12,930 bases of DNA, from assembly GCA_045590615.1 (NCBI GenBank), contig JAZNRH010000114.1, positions 1 through 12,930 on the forward strand. Direction: 5' to 3'. Below, piece by piece: positions 1 to 6,063 of this stretch. How positions within the stretch are numbered: the stretch's first letter is position 1; each line of letters begins with the position of its first letter. Position numbers and translations under genes: made by a program. The notes beneath the pieces were generated by a model. It did not search any database and was not told the DNA's origin. It saw nothing but the letters and a program-made list of their open reading frames with translations. Origin of the DNA: RGIG6353 sp045590615 (GTDB taxonomy: Bacteria; Bacillota; Clostridia; Oscillospirales; SIG627).

Positions 1-423
1 ATAGTATTTGCACCAAAATATCGCCGACAAGTGATATATGGAAAAATCAAAGCAGATATAGGAATAATGTTAAGGAAGCTATGCGAATACAAACAGGTAG
101 AGATATTGGAGGCAGAAGCATGTAAAGATCACATACACATGCTTGTGTCGATACCGCCAAAGTATAGTGTAGCACAAATAGTAGGATATCTAAAAGGAAA
201 AAGTAGTTTAATGATATTCGAAAAGTATGCAAATATGAAATACAAATACGGAAACAGACATTTTTGGTGTAGAGGATATTATGTAGATAGTGTAGGACGA
301 AACAAAAAGCAAATTGCAGAATATATCAGAAGCCAACTGCAGGAAGATATATCCTACGACCAAATGTCAATGGTAGAATACATTGACCCGTTTACGGGTC
401 AGCAGGTAAAAGAAGGCAAATAA
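1..423 (+). CDS. tnpA: IS200/IS605 transposase TnpA (5' truncated by window edge)
   Basis: This is the single-strand DNA transposase of IS200/IS605 elements, which cuts and rejoins element ends through a 5'-phosphotyrosine. The reading frame is open from base 1, so 140 residues are visible and roughly 10-15 N-terminal residues lie outside the window. The GTG at 31 is internal, since the family sequence IVFAPKYRRQ precedes it. The HUH metal-binding motif DHIHMLV has its histidines at bases 130-132 and 136-138. The catalytic tyrosine is probably in AEYIRSQ (Tyr at 322-324), which keeps the Tyr-x3-Gln spacing of the IS608 enzyme. The conserved HFWCRGYY segment is present. No frameshift is seen, so the visible part looks intact. 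Confidence 0.9.
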   Translation: MVFAPKYRRQVIYGKIKADIGIMLRKLCEYKQVEILEAEACKDHIHMLVSIPPKYSVAQIVGYLKGKSSLMIFEKYANMKYKYGNRHFWCRGYYVDSVGRNKKQIAEYIRSQLQEDISYDQMSMVEYIDPFTGQQVKEGK

Positions 424-520
424 AAAGCCCCTTTAGGGGCAGCCGGTGAAAGTGTTGCGGTTGGCAAATCTTTCGATGAGCCTATAGGCTCAGCCGGTTT
501 TATGCCCTAAGGGGGCAGTG

Positions 521-548
521 CATGCCACCAGCACGGCTGGTGGTCATG
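521..548 (+). other. IS right-end subterminal hairpin
   Basis: CCACCAGC (525-532) pairs with GCTGGTGG (536-543) around the loop ACG. CATG at 521-524 extends the stem with CATG at 545-548, leaving T544 unpaired. A stem with one extrahelical T near the element end is the signature recognised by IS608-type TnpA, so this is the likely right-end binding hairpin. The assignment to TnpA binding is inferred from the family. Confidence 0.65.
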
Positions 549-559
549 ACTGTAATAAT

Positions 560-587
560 AAAACCACTATCGTATGATAGTGGTTTT
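560..587 (-). terminator. Rho-independent terminator of the 609-1409 lipoprotein gene
   Basis: A perfect 12-bp stem, AAAACCACTATC / GATAGTGGTTTT, surrounds a 4-base loop. It starts 21 bases past the stop codon of the minus-strand gene and is followed on that strand by an AT-rich tract. On the plus strand it is followed by TTTTGTTATTG, so it may also stop transcripts leaving the insertion sequence. Confidence 0.75.
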
Positions 588-608
588 GTTATTGTTATTA
601 TTATGTAA

Positions 609-1409
609 TTATTCAGCTATAACGTTATTAACTGTTACACCTGTGATGTGAGTGTTAACACCCTCATACCAGTAAACGAAGCCTTCAACGTCAACGTTGT
701 CGCCAACCTGAAGAGCCTGAACAGCCTTGTAAACGTCTGTCTGGTCATTTGTGAGGTAGTACTCAACGCAGAAATTATACTGACTACCGTTGAGAGAAAG
801 TGTTACGTAGATGTCATCACCGGGCTCGCCATTCTTGAATTCAATTGCTTCAACTGTGAGACCCTTGAATACTGCAAGAACGTTCTGCTTGTCGATAAGC
901 TCTTCTGTGCCGAGAAGCGCTGTGAGGTCCTGAGCTTCTGCAACCCAATTGCCTTCGAGAATTTCAAAGGTAGCGTCAACTATTTCAACTTCGCCTGCCC
1001 AAGCACTCTTGTAACCTGTTACACGGATTTTTGTACCCTTTTCAAGCTTAGCTGCATCCTCTTCAGAGCAAGCCATTTCATAAAGGAAGTATGCTCCGTC
1101 GGGGTCCTGAGCGTAAACGGTAATCTTGTTGTCCCACCATGACTGATGAGCCTGAACGTAAGCTTCGATAACTACGGGAGCATCGAGCTCAGCAGCTGCG
1201 TATTCAGCGTATGTCATAACGCCTTCGCTCTTTACGTTGGTTGTGTCAACGGCAGGCTCTTCAACAACGGTTTCATCAGGAGCTACAATGGGTTCGTCAA
1301 CAATGGGTGTTTCAAGGTCTGATGGTGTTGCTGTAACCTCTTCATCGCTACAAGAAGCGAAGGTGAGTACAAGCATCATTGTTAAAAGAATTGCTAAAAA
1401 CTTTTTCAT
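609..1409 (-). CDS. Lipoprotein with probable tandem OB-fold-like domains
   Basis: This is a predicted surface lipoprotein of 266 residues and unknown function. A short signal peptide ends at a lipobox (FASC, Cys20), followed by an acidic Thr/Pro/Glu-rich linker (about 21-60). The mature part looks like two small beta-rich units: residues 62-152 (VMTYAEY..., then YFLY, KGTKIRVTGYKS) and 170-264 (NVLAVFKGLTVE, VGDNVDVEGFVYW). The recurring 'G.K.RVTGY / GDNVDVEGF' pattern suggests OB-like barrels, but this is pattern-based only. The ribosome site AAAAGGAG (1418-1425) lies 8 bases before the ATG. The gene has its own strong promoter and terminator and is monocistronic. It probably belongs to the resident chromosome rather than to the cassettes on its right. 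Confidence 0.8.
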   Translation of the reverse strand: MKKFLAILLTMMLVLTFASCSDEEVTATPSDLETPIVDEPIVAPDETVVEEPAVDTTNVKSEGVMTYAEYAAAELDAPVVIEAYVQAHQSWWDNKITVYAQDPDGAYFLYEMACSEEDAAKLEKGTKIRVTGYKSAWAGEVEIVDATFEILEGNWVAEAQDLTALLGTEELIDKQNVLAVFKGLTVEAIEFKNGEPGDDIYVTLSLNGSQYNFCVEYYLTNDQTDVYKAVQALQVGDNVDVEGFVYWYEGVNTHITGVTVNNVIAE

Positions 1410-1442
1410 TTTTTTATCTCCTTTTTAATTTGTTCGTTCTAT

Positions 1443-1470
1443 ATTATACTCTAAATGCAGAATATGTCAA
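1443..1470 (-). promoter_or_regulatory. Consensus sigma-A promoter for the 609-1409 gene
   Basis: On the minus strand the -35 box TTGACA (1465-1470) and the -10 box TATAAT (1443-1448) are both perfect, with a 16-base spacer. They sit about 35 bases before the start codon, which predicts a short leader and strong, probably constitutive expression. Confidence 0.85.
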
Positions 1471-1517
1471 TACTTTAGAGGTTTTTTTTACGTTTTTTTA
1501 TGTTTTTTATAAGATGA

Positions 1518-1769
1518 GTGAATGATTATTTTGAATTTGGTAAGGCGGTAGGCTTTTTGGATAGTAGTTATGATCCAAGCTATATTCCCACATCTGGTAT
1601 AGGTACTGAATTACCTAAAATGATTGGTTACAATAACACTCACATGAGAGATAAAAGCATAAAATACATTCTGAATAGAGATTATGACAACAAAAATATT
1701 GATTTAATCCCAAGCGGCGCATTCTATCCCGAAAACCATACGTGTAACGTGAAATGTACAAAATGTTAA
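1518..1769 (+). pseudogene. 3' remnant of a YkuD-type cassette gene
   Basis: About 83 codons match the C-terminus of the protein encoded at 3417-4700. Shared blocks are FGKAVGFLD, YILNRDYD against YVLDRTYD, and GAFYP against GIFYP. Similarity also shows at the DNA level (GATTAT.TTG..TTTGGTAA) and begins at about 1519. Everything upstream is missing: the shared N-terminal module, the catalytic His and Cys region, the start and the promoter. A TGA lies immediately upstream in frame, and the GTG at 1518 has no convincing ribosome site. The fragment is most likely untranslated debris of a third cassette, cut at its left by a deletion or recombination that joined it to the flank of the 609-1409 gene. 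Its own terminator (1812-1852) survives. Confidence 0.75.
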
Positions 1770-1811
1770 AACAATAGTGACATTTTTAAAGCTGTTTTAA
1801 TTAAATATTAA

Positions 1812-1852
1812 AAATCAGTGTTGTAGCAATTATTTTGTTACAACACTGATTT
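1812..1852 (+). terminator. Terminator hairpin behind the cassette remnant, convergent with the next lipoprotein gene
   Basis: A perfect 14-bp stem, AAATCAGTGTTGTA (1812-1825) / TACAACACTGATTT (1839-1852), has A and T runs on its two sides, so it can work in both directions. It corresponds to the hairpin at 4714-4755, with two compensated base-pair changes. It also lies 34 bases past the stop of the 1886-3295 gene on the minus strand. The rest of 1770-1885 holds nothing else recognised. Confidence 0.75.
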
Positions 1853-1885
1853 GTTAAAACCAACGAATGATTGTGAGATGTTTTG

Positions 1886-3295
1886 TTATTCGGATATTTC
1901 GTTTATAAGTTTTTCCATGTTTATCCAACTGATGCTACTATTACGGGAACCATCTTCAAGATTTGGAAAAAAAGTTGTTTTCCCTTTTTCTAAATTTTTG
2001 ACGTAAATACCCTCAGGCATTATATCTGCAGGATCGTTTTGGGCATCGGTTATTACTGTGCCCGGGTCGGTATATGCAAGATATTTTCCGTCAGGTGACA
2101 AATGAGGGTAATAAGTATAATCGTCTAAGTACGCAAGCTTTCCGCTGTCAAGCTCCAGTAAATATAGGCTTTCAGTGTAAGCTTCAACCAAATAGCCCCT
2201 GATTTCTTCGTTTAAAGCGCATTTTGCTTTTGTGAAACGAATCAGTTGCCGATTACCGTCATGCCAAATTAATTCAGATGTATATTCTTCTATTTCCGAA
2301 TCGGATAATTGAATTCTGGTAAAGTGATTTGTATTGACAATATATTTCAATTTATTATCATCTATTGAATATACACGATATATAAAATCTGTGGTATGGA
2401 CTGTATTTCCGTTTACATTCAAATACGTAGAGGGGAGTGGCTCTTTTTCATAAGAGTGGAAATTTGTTTTACGGAACACCAATGATTTTGCGTTATGCTC
2501 ATTGTCGTATATATAATCGCTGTCAGGACACTGATACCTTTCAAAAAGATCGTAATATGTTGTTCCATAAGAATTTGTGTCTTTCCGTATTTCTTTTTCT
2601 TCTATGATATCACCGTTTTTAAACAAAGAACAAAGCGTATTCCATTGTTCGAACCTCCAATAGGTATCCTTTGCTAAAAAGTAAATTCTTTCTAAAATGT
2701 CCAAATCTGGAGAAATATATACTATACGGCTTTTGTAAAGATAATCAAGGTATTCCTCCGACAAATCGTTTTCGTAATTTAAAGCTGTTCTTTCTCCGGT
2801 ATATTCCAAAAGATATTTGTTGTTGAGCTTTTCATATAAGGCTTCCCCTTCAGAGACAGTTTTTGTATCAGAGGATAATATATAATAGTGGGGAACACTT
2901 GTCATAAGCGTTGCGTTTACAACACCGCCATATTCGGAGCGCCCAAAAAGAGCATATTCTCCCCACTCAAAATCCTCGTTATCTACGAGTTCCGGAATAG
3001 TGTATATATCATATTCCTTTTGTATAAATTCTTGAGGGTACTCAACCGTAAGCTCTACGGTATTTTCATCTGCATCGGGAAGAATGATAGGACCTTGTGA
3101 ATCGGTATTTTCCTCTGTACTGTCAACCTTTTCCTTATCGACAGCCGAGTTTTCTTTATCTTCTTTATTTTCTTTTTGCTCTTTGTTTTCCTCTTGAATT
3201 TTTTCTTTTTCTTCTACGTTATCATTTTGCATCTCGCAGCCACTCAAAGCGATAAGAGAAAAAAGAAGTAACGCCAATAAAAATATCTTTTTCAT
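1886..3295 (-). CDS. Cassette lipoprotein A (paralogue of 4736-5941)
   Basis: This predicted membrane-anchored lipoprotein of 469 residues has no recognised family. The ATG at 3293-3295 is chosen because GGAGGT sits 4 bases before it; the ATG four codons upstream overlaps that ribosome site. A classical lipobox LSGC (Cys20) is followed by a low-complexity Lys/Glu linker (about 24-60). The block ILPDADENTVELTVE...NEDFEWGEY is shared almost word for word with the second lipoprotein. The central part has diverged strongly. Near the C-terminus LSPDGKYLAYT (about 399-409) resembles a PD40/TolB-type beta-propeller strand. The gene is divergent from the YkuD-type gene at 3417 and shares its promoter region. 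A role as partner, sensor or immunity protein for that gene is inference from context. Confidence 0.8.
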   Translation of the reverse strand: MKKIFLLALLLFSLIALSGCEMQNDNVEEKEKIQEENKEQKENKEDKENSAVDKEKVDSTEENTDSQGPIILPDADENTVELTVEYPQEFIQKEYDIYTIPELVDNEDFEWGEYALFGRSEYGGVVNATLMTSVPHYYILSSDTKTVSEGEALYEKLNNKYLLEYTGERTALNYENDLSEEYLDYLYKSRIVYISPDLDILERIYFLAKDTYWRFEQWNTLCSLFKNGDIIEEKEIRKDTNSYGTTYYDLFERYQCPDSDYIYDNEHNAKSLVFRKTNFHSYEKEPLPSTYLNVNGNTVHTTDFIYRVYSIDDNKLKYIVNTNHFTRIQLSDSEIEEYTSELIWHDGNRQLIRFTKAKCALNEEIRGYLVEAYTESLYLLELDSGKLAYLDDYTYYPHLSPDGKYLAYTDPGTVITDAQNDPADIMPEGIYVKNLEKGKTTFFPNLEDGSRNSSISWINMEKLINEISE

Positions 3296-3335
3296 AAAGA
3301 CCTCCATTTTTTTAATAAGGACAATAGATGACCTT

Positions 3336-3341
3336 ATTATA
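3336..3341 (-). promoter_or_regulatory. -10 box of lipoprotein A promoter
   Basis: TATAAT is read on the minus strand, about 41 bases before the chosen start codon. The -35 region is poor and falls on the edge of the inverted repeat 3355-3377, so a protein binding there could control this promoter. The same arrangement is preserved in the second cassette (5983-5988). Confidence 0.55.
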
Positions 3342-3354
3342 AAGTAAAATACGG

Positions 3355-3377
3355 ATGAAACATAAAAAATGTTTCAT
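3355..3377. promoter_or_regulatory. Candidate operator: 9-bp inverted repeat in the divergent promoter region
   Basis: ATGAAACAT (3355-3363) and ATGTTTCAT (3369-3377) are perfect inverted arms separated by AAAAA. The dyad lies between the lipoprotein start and the plus-strand gene start and is identical in the second cassette (6002-6024). It could be bound by a shared regulator of both divergent genes, or it could form a hairpin in a plus-strand leader. No clear plus-strand promoter was found. Confidence 0.5.
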
Positions 3378-3416
3378 TGTCTGCAGATAAAAATAAAGAA
3401 CAAAAAGGAGAAAGAA

Positions 3417-4019
3417 ATGACAAATAAACAGTACAAAAATATTATTCAGATGACATTGCTGAATAAAGAAAACACAGCAGAAAAGGAAGACGTTGAAGTA
3501 CTCAAGAAGGTATTTGATAACTGCGGTGTACCGTTCCCTACAGGAACTAAAGGAGAGGTAACAACCGCTCTTAGGAACGGCACGTATGTAGGTTGGTCAC
3601 CTTGTAGTTCAGATGAAGCTCAGGCGGCAGCAAACGAAGGTATAGCATCAGTCGGAATATCGAATACAAAGGCATATGTAGTAGAACCGGATGCAACTGA
3701 TACACTCTCTGCTTCTGCAGAAATCAATTCAGAGTATTCTGTCAACACTAAAACACTTACTGCCGAAGAAGAGGAATCAACAGAGTTTTTTGCACAGGCT
3801 AAATTTGAATATGATGCTAATGGTAATATCTCTGTTATGGCAACAGGAACTACAACGGAAATATTCAGTAACTCTTGGAGAATTGACAGTAGCGTTCGTG
3901 ATCAGGCAATAAGTAAAATGAATAGCTATTATAGCGCCAATCACGTAATTGCAACACACATTGATAGGGAAGGTACTTGCGTTTTTGCTTTTGAGGGGTT
4001 GGGGGCTGGTTATGGATAA
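3417..4019 (+). CDS. Cassette gene A, 5' part: shared N-terminal module, ended by a premature TAA
   Basis: Translation starts at ATG 3417, with AAAGGAG 8 bases upstream. The longer frame from 3369 begins inside the inverted repeat and has no ribosome site. The product is 200 residues with no signal peptide or membrane segment. Residues 1-141 are nearly the same as in the 6064-7107 protein (KKVFDNCGVPFPTGT, EAQAAANEGIASV, AYVVEP). Residues 142-200 begin a different C-terminal region. The TAA at 4017-4019 falls inside a block (FAFEGLG...NAMMVV) that continues in the same frame to 4700. The natural gene is therefore 3417-4700, and this copy is probably a pseudogene or makes a shortened protein lacking the enzyme-like domain. 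Function is unknown. Confidence 0.75.
   Translation: MTNKQYKNIIQMTLLNKENTAEKEDVEVLKKVFDNCGVPFPTGTKGEVTTALRNGTYVGWSPCSSDEAQAAANEGIASVGISNTKAYVVEPDATDTLSASAEINSEYSVNTKTLTAEEEESTEFFAQAKFEYDANGNISVMATGTTTEIFSNSWRIDSSVRDQAISKMNSYYSANHVIATHIDREGTCVFAFEGLGAGYG
4017..4019 (+). other. In-frame stop splitting cassette gene A
   Basis: TAA followed by ATTAGT. The reading frame is the same on both sides, and 12 sense codons follow before the first downstream ATG, so a single base change accounts for the break. No readthrough context or recoding structure is apparent. Confidence 0.8.
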
Positions 4020-4055
4020 ATTAGTACAACACATCCTTTAGGATTTCTTAATGCA

Positions 4056-4700
4056 ATGATGGTTGTAACAAAAGGCAAAAACATAACATATGTTACAAGA
4101 CGTGCATCAACTTTGCCAGATAATAGACCCACACCAACAAAACATACGGTTCTTACCTCTGGGATATATTCATATAAAGTTGGAGATCATAATTATTATA
4201 TTGCTGATAAAAAATATATCGCTTTAGTGCCCAATACAAATAATTGGACAGGATGGTATGAAAAGCTTGATGAAAGTACAAATGAACATTTAGGATTTGA
4301 GGTAAAATCTTGTTCTGGAATTAACCTACATGCTAATCAAAGCTATATTTTGTCAAATAGTAGCGGCTTTTCCGAAGGATGTCAAACTGTTTATTATGAT
4401 GATTATGTTGCTTTTGGTAAAGCTGTAGGTTTTTTAGATAAAAACAAAACGTATACGACCAATAAAATAGTTGAAGACAGCCTTGGTGAATATATGCACG
4501 ACCTTGTAAAAACGAAAGCAGATAACGATACGGTTACTTTTCCAACCGAAATAAAATATGTTCTTGATAGAACATATGATGCACAAAATAGCTTTTATGC
4601 AAATGAATTAGATAATTTTACCGAAGGAACAACAGAATATCAAAATTATTTCAATCAATACAAAGATTTTTTAACAGGAATCTTTTATCCTTTGCAGTGA
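4056..4700 (+). CDS. Cassette gene A, 3' part: L,D-transpeptidase (YkuD)-like domain
   Basis: This open stretch is in the same frame as 3417-4019 and is best read as the C-terminal half of one broken gene. It contains TSGIYSYKVGDHNYY, SGINLHAN and SEGCQTVYYDDY. The pattern H-x13-S-x-G-C (His codon at 4329, Cys codon at 4380) fits the YkuD L,D-transpeptidase signature HxxN-SHGC, as in phage and clostridial proteins with 'GINIH...S.GCQT'. Such enzymes crosslink or act on peptidoglycan; activity here is not shown. The ATGs at 4056 and 4059 have only a weak upstream AGGA, so independent translation is doubtful. The segment after the Cys (FGKAVGFLD to GIFYP) also exists as the remnant at 1518-1769. 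A terminator follows 13 bases later. Confidence 0.65.
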   Translation: MMVVTKGKNITYVTRRASTLPDNRPTPTKHTVLTSGIYSYKVGDHNYYIADKKYIALVPNTNNWTGWYEKLDESTNEHLGFEVKSCSGINLHANQSYILSNSSGFSEGCQTVYYDDYVAFGKAVGFLDKNKTYTTNKIVEDSLGEYMHDLVKTKADNDTVTFPTEIKYVLDRTYDAQNSFYANELDNFTEGTTEYQNYFNQYKDFLTGIFYPLQ

Positions 4701-4713
4701 TAGATTAGAAAAA

Positions 4714-4755
4714 AAATCGGTGCTATGTGGGTGTTTTATTCGGTAGCACCGATTT
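4714..4755. terminator. Bidirectional terminator between cassette gene A and lipoprotein B
   Basis: A perfect 12-bp stem, AAATCGGTGCTA (4714-4725) / TAGCACCGATTT (4744-4755), has an A-run before it and a T-rich tract after it. The right arm lies within the last codons of the minus-strand lipoprotein B gene, so the hairpin serves two convergent genes in very little space. It corresponds to the hairpin at 1812-1852. Confidence 0.8.
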
Positions 4756-5941
4756 GTTTTGTCAAGATCTCTTTTTTTAGCCAACAGTTAATTCCCAGCG
4801 ATTTATAATTCTCGTAAGGATACGAAAAAAGTGTGGTGCATCCTGCTTTAACGTTTCTTATGTAAAAGCCATTTTCTTTCACTTGAAAATCAGGAGCGCT
4901 ATCATAGTCTGCAGATGTATAGACAATATAATTTCCGTCGGGTGAAAGGCTCGAATTAAAAGCAAGTGAGTCCACAAAGGTTACTTCTTGGGTGCTGAAA
5001 TTATAATAATAGAGGGGGCAAGGAAAAATATTGCTCTCTAAAAGGACACCACAACTGTTATAATCGCGAACCGAATATCCTTTAGGGACAGTGATATAAT
5101 ATATCATTTTTACTTCATTTAGCGAATATAGCTGATAATTACCACTCTCGGAGTCAAAGTATAAATAGCAATCTTTTATAAACTGATTTTTGTTATTGTT
5201 TGTGTTTTTCAACAAGGTGTTTGCATCATAGAAATACGGTCCAAGATAAAAACATGCCAGGTTATCAAGCTCGTCAAAACACCTTGTATAAACGATCTCA
5301 CCATTTTCTATATATTCGCAACATATAGCATCACGCATATAATACTTTTCGTCATTTTCCTTTGGTGAAAAGGAATACCTTATCATACGTGTAAGGTCGG
5401 TTGATGTGTATTCAATACGGCTTTTAAAGAGATAATCCGATATTTCGGGATAATCAGAAACCATTCTGTCAGCATGTATCATGTAATCGACTTTAGATTC
5501 ACATTCCACTAAATACTTGTTATTAAATTCAGAATAGATTCGTCTCGCTCCAAGCAAATCGCAAGTGTACTCCGAAAGAATCGCCATAGCCTTTACGTCT
5601 TCTGATGCACTGACGTTATCAATACCGATCATATACACTAAAGGTACGTATTCTCCCCATTCAAAATCCTCGTTGCTTACAATTTCAGGAACAGTGCATA
5701 TATCATATTCTTTTTCTATAAATTCTTTGGGAATTTCAATTGTAAGTTTTACAGTATCCTCATCTGCATCTGGAAGAAGGATTATGTCTTTTTTATTCAG
5801 TTCTTCATCTGTGTTATTAACTTTTTTCGCATCAATGGACGAGTTTTCTTTAGATAGTGTTTTGTTATCTTTGGGCTCAACGCAAGATGTAATAGTTAAA
5901 AATAATAACATAGCACAAAGAAAAAATGATATTTTTTTCAT
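4736..5941 (-). CDS. Cassette lipoprotein B (paralogue of 1886-3295)
   Basis: This predicted lipoprotein of 401 residues has no recognised family. The start at ATG 5939-5941 is supported by GGAGGT just upstream; the frame extends 10 more codons upstream without a ribosome site. The lipobox is ITSC (Cys20), and the charged linker is shorter than in lipoprotein A. The block ILLPDADEDTVKLTIE...SNEDFEWGEY matches lipoprotein A closely, as do FNNKYLVE, YLFKSRIEY and LSPDGNYIVYT (about 332-342, propeller-like). Between these blocks the two proteins are hard to align. The protein has several cysteines (CCEY, CFDE, FPCPLYY) that lipoprotein A lacks. It is divergent from the peptidase-like gene at 6064 and is probably co-controlled with it. 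A partner or immunity role is inferred only from the pairing. Confidence 0.8.
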   Translation of the reverse strand: MKKISFFLCAMLLFLTITSCVEPKDNKTLSKENSSIDAKKVNNTDEELNKKDIILLPDADEDTVKLTIEIPKEFIEKEYDICTVPEIVSNEDFEWGEYVPLVYMIGIDNVSASEDVKAMAILSEYTCDLLGARRIYSEFNNKYLVECESKVDYMIHADRMVSDYPEISDYLFKSRIEYTSTDLTRMIRYSFSPKENDEKYYMRDAICCEYIENGEIVYTRCFDELDNLACFYLGPYFYDANTLLKNTNNNKNQFIKDCYLYFDSESGNYQLYSLNEVKMIYYITVPKGYSVRDYNSCGVLLESNIFPCPLYYYNFSTQEVTFVDSLAFNSSLSPDGNYIVYTSADYDSAPDFQVKENGFYIRNVKAGCTTLFSYPYENYKSLGINCWLKKEILTKQIGATE

Positions 5942-5982
5942 AAAAACCTCCAATTTTTTCAACAAGGACAATAGATGACCTC

Positions 5983-5988
5983 ATTATA
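5983..5988 (-). promoter_or_regulatory. -10 box of lipoprotein B promoter
   Basis: TATAAT on the minus strand, at the same place as in the first cassette, about 42 bases before the start codon. The -35 region is again weak and touches the inverted repeat. Confidence 0.55.
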
Positions 5989-6001
5989 AAGTAAAATACG
6001 G

Positions 6002-6024
6002 ATGAAACATAAAAAATGTTTCAT
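6002..6024. promoter_or_regulatory. Candidate operator, second copy of the 9-bp inverted repeat
   Basis: ATGAAACAT (6002-6010), AAAAA, ATGTTTCAT (6016-6024). This is identical to 3355-3377, and a G/A difference lies just outside it (TTGTCTGC against TTATCTGC). Either functional constraint or recent copying explains the identity. Confidence 0.5.
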
Positions 6025-6063
6025 TATCTGCAGATAAAAATAAAGAACAAAAAGGAGAAAGAA

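Larger units (their letters stand above)
1..556 (+). mobile_element. IS200/IS605-family insertion sequence, left part outside the window
   Basis: The element has a Y1-type HUH transposase gene (1-423) followed by about 130 bases of GC-rich, hairpin-rich noncoding DNA, which is the usual right end of IS200-type elements. There are no terminal inverted repeats, as expected for this family. Small hairpins lie at 427-440 (GCCCC/GGGGC), 478-491 (perfect palindrome) and 504-516, and the large subterminal hairpin is at 521-548. CAGCCGGT is repeated at 440-447 and 491-498. The right boundary is placed just past the last hairpin by analogy with the family; the exact cleavage site is not determined. 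No tnpB is present in the window. Confidence 0.8.
3317..3839. repeat. Cassette direct repeat, copy A (promoter region plus shared N-terminal module)
   Basis: This stretch aligns without gaps to 5964-6486, at a constant offset of 2647 bases. It covers the divergent promoter, the inverted repeat, the ribosome site and the first 141 codons of the plus-strand gene. Promoter and leader differ at only a few bases; the coding part has about 19 amino-acid changes by eye. Similarity ends sharply after codon 141. Confidence 0.85.

Noticed and set aside
648..1142. Plus-strand open frame opposite the 609-1409 lipoprotein
   Set aside because: It mirrors the codon pattern of the real gene, has no ribosome site and no recognisable domain.
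3369..3416. Upstream extension of cassette gene A from the ATG at 3369 (and the equivalent at 6016)
   Set aside because: That ATG lies in the inverted repeat with no ribosome site; AAAGGAG is correctly placed before the internal ATGs at 3417 and 6064.
4017..4055. Programmed stop-codon readthrough or recoding in cassette gene A
   Set aside because: The context TAA-ATT and the lack of a stable hairpin just downstream give no support; a nonsense mutation is simpler.
1886..5941. Calling the cassette lipoproteins TolB or a known propeller protein
   Set aside because: Only one SPDG-type strand motif is clear in each protein; that is too little for a family name.
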